The notes below the pieces were generated by a model. That model was not told the DNA's origin and searched no databases. It saw only the letters and a program-made list of their open reading frames with translations. From a virus, in the IMG/VR virus record IMGVR_UViG_3300043403_000107, positions 1 to 38,668 of that record: a stretch of 38,668 bases of DNA; one strand, given 5' to 3'. The translations under genes were made by a program, and so were the position numbers. Below, piece by piece: positions 8,909 to 15,387 of the stretch; the first letter of the stretch is position 1; the number at the start of each line of letters is the position of its first letter.

Positions 8909-9211
8909 CTAGCCTTTCTTCCCGCCGCCGAACACCGCAAGGCTCGGCAGCTTCCGCGCGCTCGACGGCGCCGACACGCCCATCAGCTCGGGCAGCGCAA
9001 GCGCAACGTCCCGCATAATCTGCAGGTCCGGCGCGGTTACCTCGTCGCCGTGCTTAGTCATGTAGGTGCGCGCCTCGGCAGCGTCCCAAACGCGCACCAA
9101 GTAGGTAAGACACGCCTCGCGCCGCTTGCCCTCGTCGGGCTCTTCCGCGATTTCCTGCAGCGCGATCAGCGGGTAGACCCTGCTCGACCGAATAGGCGTG
9201 ACTTTTGACAT
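8909..9211 (-). CDS. Hypothetical protein
   Basis: A 100-residue, mostly helical protein. The ATG at 9211 is preferred because GGGAAAA precedes it; a TTG at 9238, two bases beyond the upstream stop, is an alternative start adding nine residues. The central part (LIALQEIAEEPDEGKRREACLTYLVRVWDAAEA) is helical and charged, and the C-terminus is Gly/Lys-rich. It lies between the metzincin-like gene and packaging genes. No family recognised. Confidence 0.6.
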   Translation of the reverse strand: MSKVTPIRSSRVYPLIALQEIAEEPDEGKRREACLTYLVRVWDAAEARTYMTKHGDEVTAPDLQIMRDVALALPELMGVSAPSSARKLPSLAVFGGGKKG

Positions 9212-9239
9212 TGTTTTCCCGTTAGCAATTTCCCACAAG

Positions 9240-9908
9240 TCAAGGTCTTTGTCTAGCTGTCCGGCACGTCGGCCGAACGATTTCCCCGAGCAGCGCCGAA
9301 AGCTCGGCCGCGTCGCTCGGATGTACGCAAGCCTCGCCCTCGGGGATCGCATTCATCAGCCCGCCAGGCTCCGGCGAATGCTCGAGCCCGTACGCGTGCC
9401 CCAGCTCGTGCATAACGGCCAAGTCCCAGCGTGCTTGCTCGGCGCCGATCCGCTCGGTGGTAACCAGTACGGTCCGGGTCTCAGCGTCCCACATGGCCAT
9501 CGCGCGGTCCTGGTCGCCGTTAGGTTCGCGCTCCGCGTAGCCGGCCACATCCGGAGCCCAGCCGGCAGCGGCAGACCAGCCTGAGGTCGCCTGAGCGATC
9601 GCGAGCCGCCAGTGCTCGGCGGTCGTGCCCGTGCCGCCAAGCGTGCCGGGCACGGCGGGCACGCTTCCCGAGCAGCCCAAAAGCAGCAGGGCGCAAGCAA
9701 ACAGTAACAAACCGCGGATGTTACCGGCGACGACACGCGCGCGCGTGCGCAGGCGCGATGCCCGGACAAGCGGCCGGCACAACCGTGACAAAACGACCCA
9801 GAGCAGCAAGAGCATCAAGAGCATCATCCACCCAGACTTTACATTTTGCGCGCACGTGAGAGAAGTCTGGGCGGAAGGTGCACTCTGCTGCTCTCCTGCT
9901 CTTTTCAC
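9240..9908 (-). CDS. Putative metzincin-type zinc metalloprotease lipoprotein
   Basis: The frame contains HELGHAYGLEH (residues 167-177 from GTG 9908), the metzincin zinc site HExxHxxGxxH, followed eight residues later by GGLMN, which fits a Met-turn, as in matrixins. Upstream is a hydrophobic segment ending in a lipobox (LLLLGC, Cys79), so the catalytic domain would be lipid-anchored outside the cytoplasm. A further hydrophobic run (residues 28-40, MMLLMLLLLWVVL) precedes it. The GTG at 9908 overlaps the helicase stop as GTGA; ATG 9827 is an alternative giving a shorter leader. Possible roles are envelope breakdown at lysis or modification of surface proteins. Neither activity nor export is demonstrated. 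Confidence 0.65.
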   Translation of the reverse strand: MKRAGEQQSAPSAQTSLTCAQNVKSGWMMLLMLLLLWVVLSRLCRPLVRASRLRTRARVVAGNIRGLLLFACALLLLGCSGSVPAVPGTLGGTGTTAEHWRLAIAQATSGWSAAAGWAPDVAGYAEREPNGDQDRAMAMWDAETRTVLVTTERIGAEQARWDLAVMHELGHAYGLEHSPEPGGLMNAIPEGEACVHPSDAAELSALLGEIVRPTCRTARQRP

Positions 9909-11326
9909 GATTCGCCGTCCATGGGCAGCCGCTCCCGGATGCCGAACCAAAGCCGCTTCCCCCCTGTGCTCTTTTCCGTGCAATCTCGGGCTCTTAGCTT
10001 CTCCGCGATCTGCTTCGAAGTGAGGAGAAACTTGCGGTTAACTTCCTTCCCCCACATCTCATACCTTGTGCGCAACTCACTCCTAGTGACGCTACCGCCT
10101 TCCTCCAGCACGTAACAGTCAGAGAGGAATTCTGAAAAATGGTCCAACTCCTGGCGGTATTCGGCCGTCGAGTCGGTTACTGCGCGACTCTGGCCAAGCC
10201 CGTGCTCCATGTAGGCCACGCACCCCAAAATGGCCCAGCTCAGGATGGCGCGCGCGTTCTCCGGCTCCCGAAGCTTGAGCTTGAGCGTCTTGTCTTGCTG
10301 CTCGAGCGGAATCTTCGCTACGAGTGGGATCCGGCGCATGCGTGCCCAAAAGCCTTCGTCGTCCTCTCGGGCGATTGGTGAGTCGTTGGCGGCAAAGAGC
10401 AGCGAGCAGCTAGGGCGAAAGCTCACGTCGTTCTCGTACTTGGCGGCAGCGGTCAGCTGGTCGCCGCCGGTGATGCGCTTCAGCAGCGCCTCATCCCACT
10501 TGGCGCCGGGCTTCACTTCCACGCTTGTCACGAGCCGAGCGCCAGCGATGCGCACGAGGTCGCCTCGGTTGCCGCCGGTGCGCTCTTGCACCAGCCAGGT
10601 GTCGAAGGACGCATCCTGCGCGTAGTCGCCCATGGCAGCGTGCAGCGCCTCGATTAGCGTGCTTTTGGCGGTACCCGGGGGGCCGTAAAGAAAAAAGAAA
10701 ACGCGCTCAAGCGGTAGGCCAATGAGGCTGTATCCGGCAACGCGCTGCAGGTAGGTGGCGAGCTCGGCATCGCCTCCCGTGGCATCGTGCAGCACCTTGG
10801 CCCAGAGCTCCGACTTTGCACCTGGCAGGTATTCGACGCCGGTGCAGCGCGTGATTAGGTCGGCTCGGTTGTGTGGGCGCTGCTCGCCGGTGCGCAGGTC
10901 CACGGTGCCATTGGAGCAGTTGAGCAGCCATGGATCTGCATCTAGGTCGACCATCATAACCGGCACGCCGGCCTCGCTCTGGGCCAAGCCCGTTAGCGCC
11001 TTGATTGCCTTAGCGGACTCGGATTGCAGCGAAAATTGAAACACGCGCGCCGCTTCCTTCCCCTCGAGCAGCGCCGCTTCGTCGCGAATGCGGCGCACGG
11101 CGCGCTTAGCCATCCGTTCGATCGCGAAGGTCTCATCCCAGCGCCAGCGCGTACCATCCCAGAGCAGCCATTTGCGCCGCTGGCCGCTGTAGCGGATTCG
11201 GTCGCGGTAGTGCGCGACGAGCCGCTCCGCGTTGCCCAAGTCCGTGAGGTTGAACGCGCGCGGGAATGACGTGATACCGGTGTCAGGCTCCTCATCAGGA
11301 GCCCACTCATCCGCGGCCACGCTCAC
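9905..11326 (-). CDS. D5/P4-type primase-helicase (SF3 helicase)
   Basis: A 473-residue replication protein. A D5-N-like region (roughly residues 40-200, with LLNCSNGTVDLRTGE) is followed by a superfamily 3 helicase core whose Walker A is GPPGTAKST (215-223, Lys221). Further on are a Walker B-like segment near residue 265 and a sensor-type strand (CSLLFAANDSP). A winged-helix-like C-terminus follows. It unwinds DNA at the phage origin. The classic N-terminal primase catalytic domain is not present, so priming probably comes from elsewhere. The start is GTG 11326, overlapping the upstream stop (GTGA). It is the second gene of the long minus operon. Confidence 0.9.
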   Translation of the reverse strand: MSVAADEWAPDEEPDTGITSFPRAFNLTDLGNAERLVAHYRDRIRYSGQRRKWLLWDGTRWRWDETFAIERMAKRAVRRIRDEAALLEGKEAARVFQFSLQSESAKAIKALTGLAQSEAGVPVMMVDLDADPWLLNCSNGTVDLRTGEQRPHNRADLITRCTGVEYLPGAKSELWAKVLHDATGGDAELATYLQRVAGYSLIGLPLERVFFFLYGPPGTAKSTLIEALHAAMGDYAQDASFDTWLVQERTGGNRGDLVRIAGARLVTSVEVKPGAKWDEALLKRITGGDQLTAAAKYENDVSFRPSCSLLFAANDSPIAREDDEGFWARMRRIPLVAKIPLEQQDKTLKLKLREPENARAILSWAILGCVAYMEHGLGQSRAVTDSTAEYRQELDHFSEFLSDCYVLEEGGSVTRSELRTRYEMWGKEVNRKFLLTSKQIAEKLRARDCTEKSTGGKRLWFGIRERLPMDGES

Positions 11327-11502
11327 TCACCGCTCGCCTTCTTGCGCGGTGCAGCACGTCTTGCCGCCTCGAGCAAGCGCAATCGCGCCCAGCCGGCGAG
11401 GGCGCGTTGCTCCCGAGCGCAGGCCGCCGCGAGCTCGCCCTCCTCGGCTGTGGTTAGTCGGATGCTGATCTGTCTCGGGCGCTTTCGGGTGGTCTGTTCC
11501 AT
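11323..11502 (-). CDS. Ribbon-helix-helix DNA-binding protein
   Basis: A 59-residue basic protein from ATG 11502. The pattern is that of the Arc/MetJ fold: a strand with alternating residues (RQISIRL), a helix (TTAEEGELAAACAREQ), a turn and a second helix (LAGWARLRLLEAARR). It is the first gene of the long minus unit and could regulate its own or the divergent promoter as a dimer. An in-frame ATG at 11520 would add six residues but would lie within the proposed -10 element (11521-11516). Confidence 0.7.
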   Translation of the reverse strand: MEQTTRKRPRQISIRLTTAEEGELAAACAREQRALAGWARLRLLEAARRAAPRKKASGE

Positions 11503-11515
11503 TGGCGGGATAATC

Positions 11516-11545
11516 GGCATAGCATAGACGGTCGGCGACGGTCAA
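11516..11545 (-). promoter_or_regulatory. Candidate promoter of minus unit A
   Basis: On the minus strand TTGACC (11545-11540) and TATGCC (11521-11516) are separated by 18 bases, an acceptable sigma-70-like pair. The start of transcription would fall near 11507, very close to ATG 11502, so the first mRNA would have almost no leader. The spacer contains two copies of GACGGTC (plus strand). Confidence 0.4.
11527..11543. repeat. Tandem GACGGTC pair, possible operator
   Basis: GACGGTC occurs at 11527-11533 and again at 11537-11543, a 10-base period, so both copies face the same side of the helix. They lie across the -35 and spacer of the candidate unit A promoter. Arc/MetJ-type proteins often bind such short tandem boxes, and one such protein is encoded immediately downstream. 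Confidence 0.4.
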
Positions 11546-11608
11546 GAGCCTTGGCGCCGCTGGATTCGCCAGCATCGAAACTATTTTCAAAGAATCGACC
11601 CGGCGCCC

Positions 11609-11637
11609 TTGCGCGTAGACGTCTACGGGCGTATATT
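11609..11637 (+). promoter_or_regulatory. Candidate promoter of plus unit B with embedded palindrome
   Basis: TTGCGC (11609-11614), a 17-base spacer and TATATT (11632-11637) form a good sigma-70-like promoter on the plus strand. The perfect palindrome CGTAGACGTCTACG (11614-11627) starts at the last base of the -35 and otherwise lies in the spacer. A bound protein there would block RNA polymerase. Transcription would start near 11644, giving a leader of about 75 bases. Confidence 0.6.
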
Positions 11638-11663
11638 GATTGGGTAGTCGAGAGAAACGAAAC

Positions 11664-11692
11664 GGCCCCGCTCGGCAGCAACCGACGGGGCC
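11664..11692 (+). promoter_or_regulatory. Strong hairpin in the unit B leader
   Basis: GGCCCCG (11664-11670) pairs with CGGGGCC (11686-11692), and the stem continues as TCGG/CCGA with one bulged C, closing a six-base loop CAGCAA (11676-11681). There is no following U-run, so it is unlikely to be a simple terminator. It sits between the proposed start of transcription and the ATG at 11720, so mRNA stabilisation, attenuation or protein binding are possible. Confidence 0.55.
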
Positions 11693-11719
11693 CGGTCCAA
11701 ATCGAAAGGGATTCAGACA

Positions 11720-11953
11720 ATGGCAAACGTAGCACAGAGCAGAGAGTCGGTTGAGTTCACAATGCGTTGCGCGGCTTTCCGCGACGAAGGTGTCCGTGAG
11801 AATCGCGTCAAGGTCGACCTGCGCGACAACGAGGTCCGGGTATACGACTCGTGCGCCGGGTACTACACGACCTGCCACGCACTCAGCGCCGTGGCGGAAA
11901 AGCGCGCGGTCGCCAAGGCTGAGGCGGTCCTGGACGCCGAGGTGCAATCGTGA
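11720..11953 (+). CDS. First gene of unit B, hypothetical
   Basis: A 77-residue protein starting at ATG 11720 after a weak AAAGGGA ribosome site. It shows alternating strand patterns (NRVKVDLRDNEVRVYDS) followed by a C-terminal helix (AVAEKRAVAKAEAVLDAE), a small alpha/beta fold. As the first gene behind a good promoter it is likely expressed early. The stop overlaps the next start as GTGA. No family recognised. Confidence 0.65.
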   Translation: MANVAQSRESVEFTMRCAAFRDEGVRENRVKVDLRDNEVRVYDSCAGYYTTCHALSAVAEKRAVAKAEAVLDAEVQS

Positions 11954-12150
11954 GCTGCTACGAGCGCCGGTTTGCCGGCAAAGACAACGCCGGCTTACGT
12001 GAAGAAATTCGATCGGCTGTCCAAATCGCGCGCGACAACGGCGAGGACGTGGCGCGTGCAGTCGAGGCAGTCGGGCGCCGCGTCGCGCTCACGGCGTCCG
12101 GCCGGCACACGCTGGCAGCGGTGGCCGAGGATTACGCGAGCGAGCAGTGA
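11950..12150 (+). CDS. Small hypothetical protein
   Basis: A 66-residue helical, charged protein starting with GTG 11950, overlapped with the previous stop (GTGA) and overlapping the next start likewise. The sequence has two predicted helices (LREEIRSAVQIARDNGEDVARAVEAVGRRVA and HTLAAVAEDYA, given in part) and no cysteine motif. Function is unknown; it belongs to the coupled early unit leading to the small terminase. Confidence 0.6.
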   Translation: MSCYERRFAGKDNAGLREEIRSAVQIARDNGEDVARAVEAVGRRVALTASGRHTLAAVAEDYASEQ

Positions 12151-12344
12151 CCCAGCCGCGAACCGGGGCGGGCAAAGCGCCTGCCCCGAAGCGTGGCTCC
12201 TCCCCGACGGATGCCTATTACACCGCGCGTGGTTACGGCCGGATCGACCTACGACTACCGCTTGATGTGCTGGCCGAGCTGCGCCGCCGCGCCGAATCGG
12301 CCGGGCTCACTGTTTCCCAATTTTTAGCGGAGTTCCTGAAATGA
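12147..12344 (+). CDS. Ribbon-helix-helix-like protein
   Basis: A 65-residue basic protein from GTG 12147 (GTGA overlap). The first 30 residues are Pro/Lys/Arg-rich and flexible. The rest follows the ribbon-helix-helix pattern: strand GRIDLRL, helix PLDVLAELRRRAESAG, and second helix TVSQFLAEFLK. It may bind the palindrome in the unit B promoter or act elsewhere as a small regulator. It is the second such protein in this phage. Confidence 0.6.
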   Translation: MTQPRTGAGKAPAPKRGSSPTDAYYTARGYGRIDLRLPLDVLAELRRRAESAGLTVSQFLAEFLK

Positions 12345-12982
12345 AAATTGCAAAAACCCCGAGAGTCTCAAGCGTTGCCGGCCGCCGGCTGCGCGCCGTC
12401 GAGTCGTTCAAGACGGCCGCCGATTGCATCGGGAAGGTTGAGCCCGGGATGGCTCTTTTTGCGGTAACACGCGGACAATTTTCCATGGTCGATGCCGTGT
12501 TGCACGTGCTGACCGAGCTCGGACCGAGCCGGCTTTCCATCTGGACATGGGCGATCGCGGATTATGAAATCGAGCGGTTCAACATGTTGCGCGACTCTGG
12601 CGCTGTGACTACTGGCGAGATGATGATCGACGGAAGCGCGCGCGAACGGAACGCGCTACCGATTGCGAGCTGGCGCCAGCGCTTCGGCTCAGAGTCGGTG
12701 CGACTGGTCAGCAACCATGCAAAAATGGCCACGGTGGACAACGGCAAAATGCGCGTGCTGCTGCGCGGGTCGATGAACCTGAATTTTAACCCGCGCTTTG
12801 AGCAGCTCGACGTGACAGAGGGCGGGCCAGATTTTGACTTGGTGCGGGAAATAGAAAGCGAGCTGCCTTTTCTGCACATGGATTCGAGTTATGAAAAACT
12901 GACGCGCGCCAGCAAGACAGACTTAGCGTTCGGCAAAGAGACGCTAGATATGTTCTCGGGGCTGAAAGTGTGGGCGAAATGA
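12341..12982 (+). CDS. Phospholipase D-like (single HKD motif) protein
   Basis: A 213-residue protein. Residues H126, K128 and D133 in NHAKMATVDNG match HxKxxxxD of the phospholipase D/HKD superfamily, followed by RVLLRGSMNLNFNP, which corresponds to the Ser/Asn-containing strand after the motif in HKD nucleases. A single motif means that an active enzyme would need to dimerise, as in Nuc-type nucleases. The segment MALFAVTRGQFSMVDAV is a buried strand and helix. It starts with an ATGA overlap and ends with ATGA onto the small terminase, so a role in DNA processing for packaging is plausible. Substrate unknown. Confidence 0.6.
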   Translation: MKIAKTPRVSSVAGRRLRAVESFKTAADCIGKVEPGMALFAVTRGQFSMVDAVLHVLTELGPSRLSIWTWAIADYEIERFNMLRDSGAVTTGEMMIDGSARERNALPIASWRQRFGSESVRLVSNHAKMATVDNGKMRVLLRGSMNLNFNPRFEQLDVTEGGPDFDLVREIESELPFLHMDSSYEKLTRASKTDLAFGKETLDMFSGLKVWAK

Positions 12983-13239
12983 CAGCGCGCGACCAAGCGC
13001 TCGAGCTGCTCCGCAAGTCGAACCCAAACGAGAAACTGGCCACCGTCACGCTTTACGCGGACGCTTTCGCGGAGTATCGAGCCGCACAAGTGAACATCTT
13101 GGAGCACGGCTCGGTGGTTCAGCACCCGCGCACCGGCCAGCCGATCCCCAACCCATACCTTACGATCCGTGACAACGCCGCGCGCCAACTCAAGGACGGG
13201 ATTTTTTCTCGTCTGAAGACCGACGCGTTGTGGTCGTAG
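12979..13239 (+). CDS. terS: P27-family-like small terminase subunit
   Basis: An 86-residue protein starting at ATG 12979 (ATGA overlap). The central stretch VVQHPRTGQPIPNPYL followed by IRDNAARQLK matches the P27-type (Terminase_4) layout: a linker with a Pro-rich segment and a helix with two Ala/Arg positions, ending in KTDALW. Small terminase subunits recognise the phage DNA and stimulate the large subunit. It is short for the family, lacking most of an N-terminal DNA-binding helix bundle, and is encoded on the opposite strand from the large subunit and about 5 kb from it. The 3' end overlaps the converging minus gene by 50 bases. Confidence 0.65.
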   Translation: MTARDQALELLRKSNPNEKLATVTLYADAFAEYRAAQVNILEHGSVVQHPRTGQPIPNPYLTIRDNAARQLKDGIFSRLKTDALWS

Positions 13240-13423
13240 CCCGACCGCAAAACCGCGTCGCTCGCCAATCGTCCCACCAGGCCCGATCCTCTGGCGTTTT
13301 GTAGAGCGCCGCCTCGCACGCCGCTTGATAGTAGGCGCGCTCAGCATCGCTTAGCTCGTCGCCGGGGCCTTCGGGCGCGAATGGCTCATCGTCCGCGGTG
13401 CATGGCCTTCGCTTAGCCGCCAT
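13190..13423 (-). CDS. Last gene of unit C, hypothetical
   Basis: A 77-residue protein. The middle is helical and aromatic-rich (ERAYYQAACEAALYKTPEDRAWWDDWRA); the last 25 residues are basic and lie over the end of the small terminase gene on the other strand. Its ATG (13423) overlaps the end of the upstream gene. The tail may be sequence constrained by the antisense gene. No function assigned. Confidence 0.55.
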   Translation of the reverse strand: MAAKRRPCTADDEPFAPEGPGDELSDAERAYYQAACEAALYKTPEDRAWWDDWRATRFCGRATTTTRRSSDEKKSRP

Positions 13424-13592
13424 GGCTCCGGCTCATCCTTTGCCCGCGGGCATCGAGCGCGCGAAGCCAAAGCGGCCGCTCGCGGATTAGGCGAACGCGG
13501 ACGCGCCAGCTCGGCTTTGGCCTGGTTCGGCGCGTGCGGATTGTGCCGCCAGTCGCGGGCCATCCAGGGTGATCGGCAAGTTCCCAGATCAT
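13413..13592 (-). CDS. Small basic protein
   Basis: A 59-residue protein from ATG 13592 (ATGA overlap with the upstream stop) to TAA 13415-13413, overlapping the next start. It begins MIWELADHPGWPATGGTIRT and is very Arg-rich, with 15 arginines. It is kept because both ends show the translational-coupling pattern of neighbouring genes. The composition could allow nucleic-acid binding. No family recognised. Confidence 0.5.
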   Translation of the reverse strand: MIWELADHPGWPATGGTIRTRRTRPKPSWRVRVRLIRERPLWLRALDARGQRMSRSHGG

Positions 13593-13792
13593 TTGGCGGC
13601 TCGCCCCCTGTAGCTCCCAAGCGGTCGCTCCTCGTTGCTGCGCCGCTCCCGGTGCGTGTAGCGCTGGCCGTTGCGCGGCTCAATCTTGGCGCCACCACGG
13701 CCAACGTCCCAACGTCCGGCGCATTCCTCGCAACGGACCAGGCCTAGGGCGAAGCCGTGCGGGCAGCGTGCAGTAAAATTCTGGTATCTCAT
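13589..13792 (-). CDS. Small zinc-binding-type protein
   Basis: A 67-residue protein from ATG 13792, coupled at both ends by ATGA. It contains CPHGFALGLVRCEECAGRW, with one Cys and a CxxC that, with His12, could form a zinc site. The rest is basic and Gly/Arg-rich. Such small zinc proteins are common in phage early regions, but their targets are mostly unknown. Its membership in the coupled operon supports it as a real gene. Confidence 0.6.
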   Translation of the reverse strand: MRYQNFTARCPHGFALGLVRCEECAGRWDVGRGGAKIEPRNGQRYTHRERRSNEERPLGSYRGRAAK

Positions 13793-14094
13793 CGGCGCCG
13801 CTCGGCCTCTCTCGGTGCCATCCCGGCACGAACCATTGCGCGATAGTTAGCCCGCCTCCTGACATTGCGCGCATCGTTGCAGGCTTCTGACAGGCGCGGT
13901 GTTGACCTGTTTATTTTCCGGTGCTCGTTGTAGCAGGCGCAGCATTTGGCAATAAATCCACTGATGGTTCTCGCCTTAACGACGCCGGGCGCATCAACCC
14001 AATCACCATGGCAGCGGCAAAAGATTTGGACGACACCCGCCACTGTCCGGCAACGAATGTCCGGGCCGCGTTTACCTAGTAGTGGCTCGCTCAT
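13789..14094 (-). CDS. Zinc-binding-type protein after the ERCC4 nuclease
   Basis: A 101-residue protein from ATG 14094 (ATGA overlap). It has several Cys/His pairs: CRTVAGVVQIFCRCHGDW and later CCACYNEH, followed by a basic helical tail (ARNVRRRANYRAMV). The spacing recalls treble-clef zinc folds seen in phage HNH-type endonucleases, but no clear HNH triad is visible. It could be a nucleic-acid-binding partner of the nuclease encoded just upstream. Confidence 0.6.
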   Translation of the reverse strand: MSEPLLGKRGPDIRCRTVAGVVQIFCRCHGDWVDAPGVVKARTISGFIAKCCACYNEHRKINRSTPRLSEACNDARNVRRRANYRAMVRAGMAPREAERRR

Positions 14095-14678
14095 TTTTGC
14101 TGCTCCTTCTCGCCGAAGTCGGCCAATTCCCAGTGTTTCTCGTGCAGTCTCCGCGCAAACCAAGCCACGCATTCAGCCGCGCCGGCCGCGTTGGTGCACC
14201 AAAAGTGCGGCACGCCCCAGCGCATGTAGAACGCCCGCAGCGAGCCGATGACGCTTTTCGGCAGCATGTTAGACCGGTAGGCGTGGCCCTCAATATCGGC
14301 CTGGTCGGCCTCGATGATGATGGCCTTCCAGCGGTAGGCGGCAAGCAGGTCAAGCTCGGCCTCGAAGCGCTCGCGCCCCTGGCTCAGCGTGCCAACCAGG
14401 TCGCCGATGCTCTTACGCTCGAGAGCAATTAGTGCAGTAAACCCGCGCACCGAGTAGTCGCCGGCCGGGAGCGTTGCGGCTCCGCAGTCGACGCCGAGCT
14501 CCGGGGCGAATCGGAGTGGTCGCTGTTCGCGCGTGTCGATTAGGACGTAAGGGCGCGGCTTGTCTGCAGCGCGATCCTTTGCGCTTGCCTTTTTGGCTGG
14601 CTCAACGGCCAGCGGCGTCGGCTTAGCACGAGGGACCGCGCCGAGAATATCCACGCAATCTTGGACGGTTATCGTCAT
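14091..14678 (-). CDS. ERCC4-type nuclease
   Basis: A 195-residue protein with the ERCC4 fold signature: VLIDTREQRPLRF, then GDYSVRGFTALIALERKS, which carries the D...ERK metal-binding core (the first Asp in IDTREQ, then ERKS). The C-terminal half has a helix-rich region with a channel-like stretch. ERCC4/Mus81-type nucleases cut branched DNA or flaps, so this could resolve recombination intermediates made with the RecT-like annealase, or trim packaging DNA. The ATG at 14678 overlaps the upstream stop (ATGA), which favours it over ATG 14687. Confidence 0.87.
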   Translation of the reverse strand: MTITVQDCVDILGAVPRAKPTPLAVEPAKKASAKDRAADKPRPYVLIDTREQRPLRFAPELGVDCGAATLPAGDYSVRGFTALIALERKSIGDLVGTLSQGRERFEAELDLLAAYRWKAIIIEADQADIEGHAYRSNMLPKSVIGSLRAFYMRWGVPHFWCTNAAGAAECVAWFARRLHEKHWELADFGEKEQQK

Positions 14679-14914
14679 CCGCCGCAAAGCTCCCAGCCCG
14701 AATACATCCGCGCCAAGGCCCGCTCGACGGCCTTCAGTTTCCAGCTCGCATCGAACGTCCCGAGCCGCCTGAACACAGCGCGCATCGCCAAAAGCTGCTC
14801 TTCGCTGGCCGTCCGCACGGTATCGAGAAAATGCAAATCGACCATGCGGCGTGACTCCTGGAACGGATGCGCCGGGTGGTCTGTGCTTCCGGGCTGGGCG
14901 TCGTTGGCGTTCAC
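14675..14914 (-). CDS. Hypothetical protein
   Basis: A 79-residue protein starting at GTG 14914, which overlaps the upstream stop (GTGA); an ATG at 14962 would lie inside the preceding gene. The second half is helical (EEQLLAMRAVFRRLGTFDASWKLKAVERALAR, given in part) and the C-terminus ends in WELCGG. It is coupled to the ERCC4 nuclease. No recognised domain. Confidence 0.6.
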   Translation of the reverse strand: MNANDAQPGSTDHPAHPFQESRRMVDLHFLDTVRTASEEQLLAMRAVFRRLGTFDASWKLKAVERALARMYSGWELCGG

Positions 14915-15387
14915 CGGCTCAATCTCCCATAGGTTGCGATCCGCTGCCCGAGTCCGGGCCAAGTCGTATCACCGCACCGTCGGCCGGCGTAGGCATTGAT
15001 GGTCCCCTGGAGCCACGGAACTCCCGAGCGGCTACAGGTGTAGTAGGCCCGCTTGAGCTGGTCGGACACCAGCCGGGTCTGTAGCGGGATGTCTCCGTCT
15101 TGCTTGGCCCACTCGGCTAGGTTGGTTGAGTTGGCATGGAGCTGGCCCCAGCCCTTGGCGCGTCCGTGGTCGCACTCGTGCTTCTTGCAGTGCCCGTCGA
15201 TGATGCGCTTGGAAAAGCCGGATTCGTTGATGCCGACGGAGGCTAGCAGGGCGCGCCATTCGCCCGGCGGCCTCGGCGCGTGCGCGGATTCCGCGACGAT
15301 TGCGGCCTCGACAGCCGCCAGGTGCGACTGGTCGGCCCGGTCCTCGGCTGACGCGAGGGCTAGTAACAGGGCTAGGAATTTGCTCAT
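14911..15387 (-). CDS. Secreted lytic transglycosylase-like protein
   Basis: A 158-residue protein from ATG 15387 (ATGA overlap). A short hydrophobic leader (MSKFLALLLALASAED) looks like a signal peptide or signal anchor. The body resembles the SLT/goose-lysozyme layout: GINESGFS with candidate catalytic E55, AKGWGQLH, and later NAYAGRRCGD and GLGQRIATY. Four or more cysteines (HCKKHEC, YTC, RRC) suggest disulfides outside the cytoplasm. It would cut peptidoglycan glycan strands. Its location in the early-type DNA metabolism operon, away from the main endolysin (23927), is odd and may mean an entry, lysis-timing or superinfection role. Confidence 0.6.
   Translation of the reverse strand: MSKFLALLLALASAEDRADQSHLAAVEAAIVAESAHAPRPPGEWRALLASVGINESGFSKRIIDGHCKKHECDHGRAKGWGQLHANSTNLAEWAKQDGDIPLQTRLVSDQLKRAYYTCSRSGVPWLQGTINAYAGRRCGDTTWPGLGQRIATYGRLSR

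Noticed and set aside
11664-11692. Leader hairpin as a rho-independent terminator
   Set aside because: The stem is strong but no U-run follows, and it lies between a promoter and a gene.
13195-13213. GACGGGA/TCTCGTC hairpin near the convergent ends as a terminator
   Set aside because: The U-run is in the loop rather than after the stem, and the element lies within coding sequence on both strands.
13351-13704. 117-codon minus frame through 13351-13704
   Set aside because: It overlaps three genes that show start/stop coupling in other frames, and its composition is Arg/Pro/Ala-rich without any motif.
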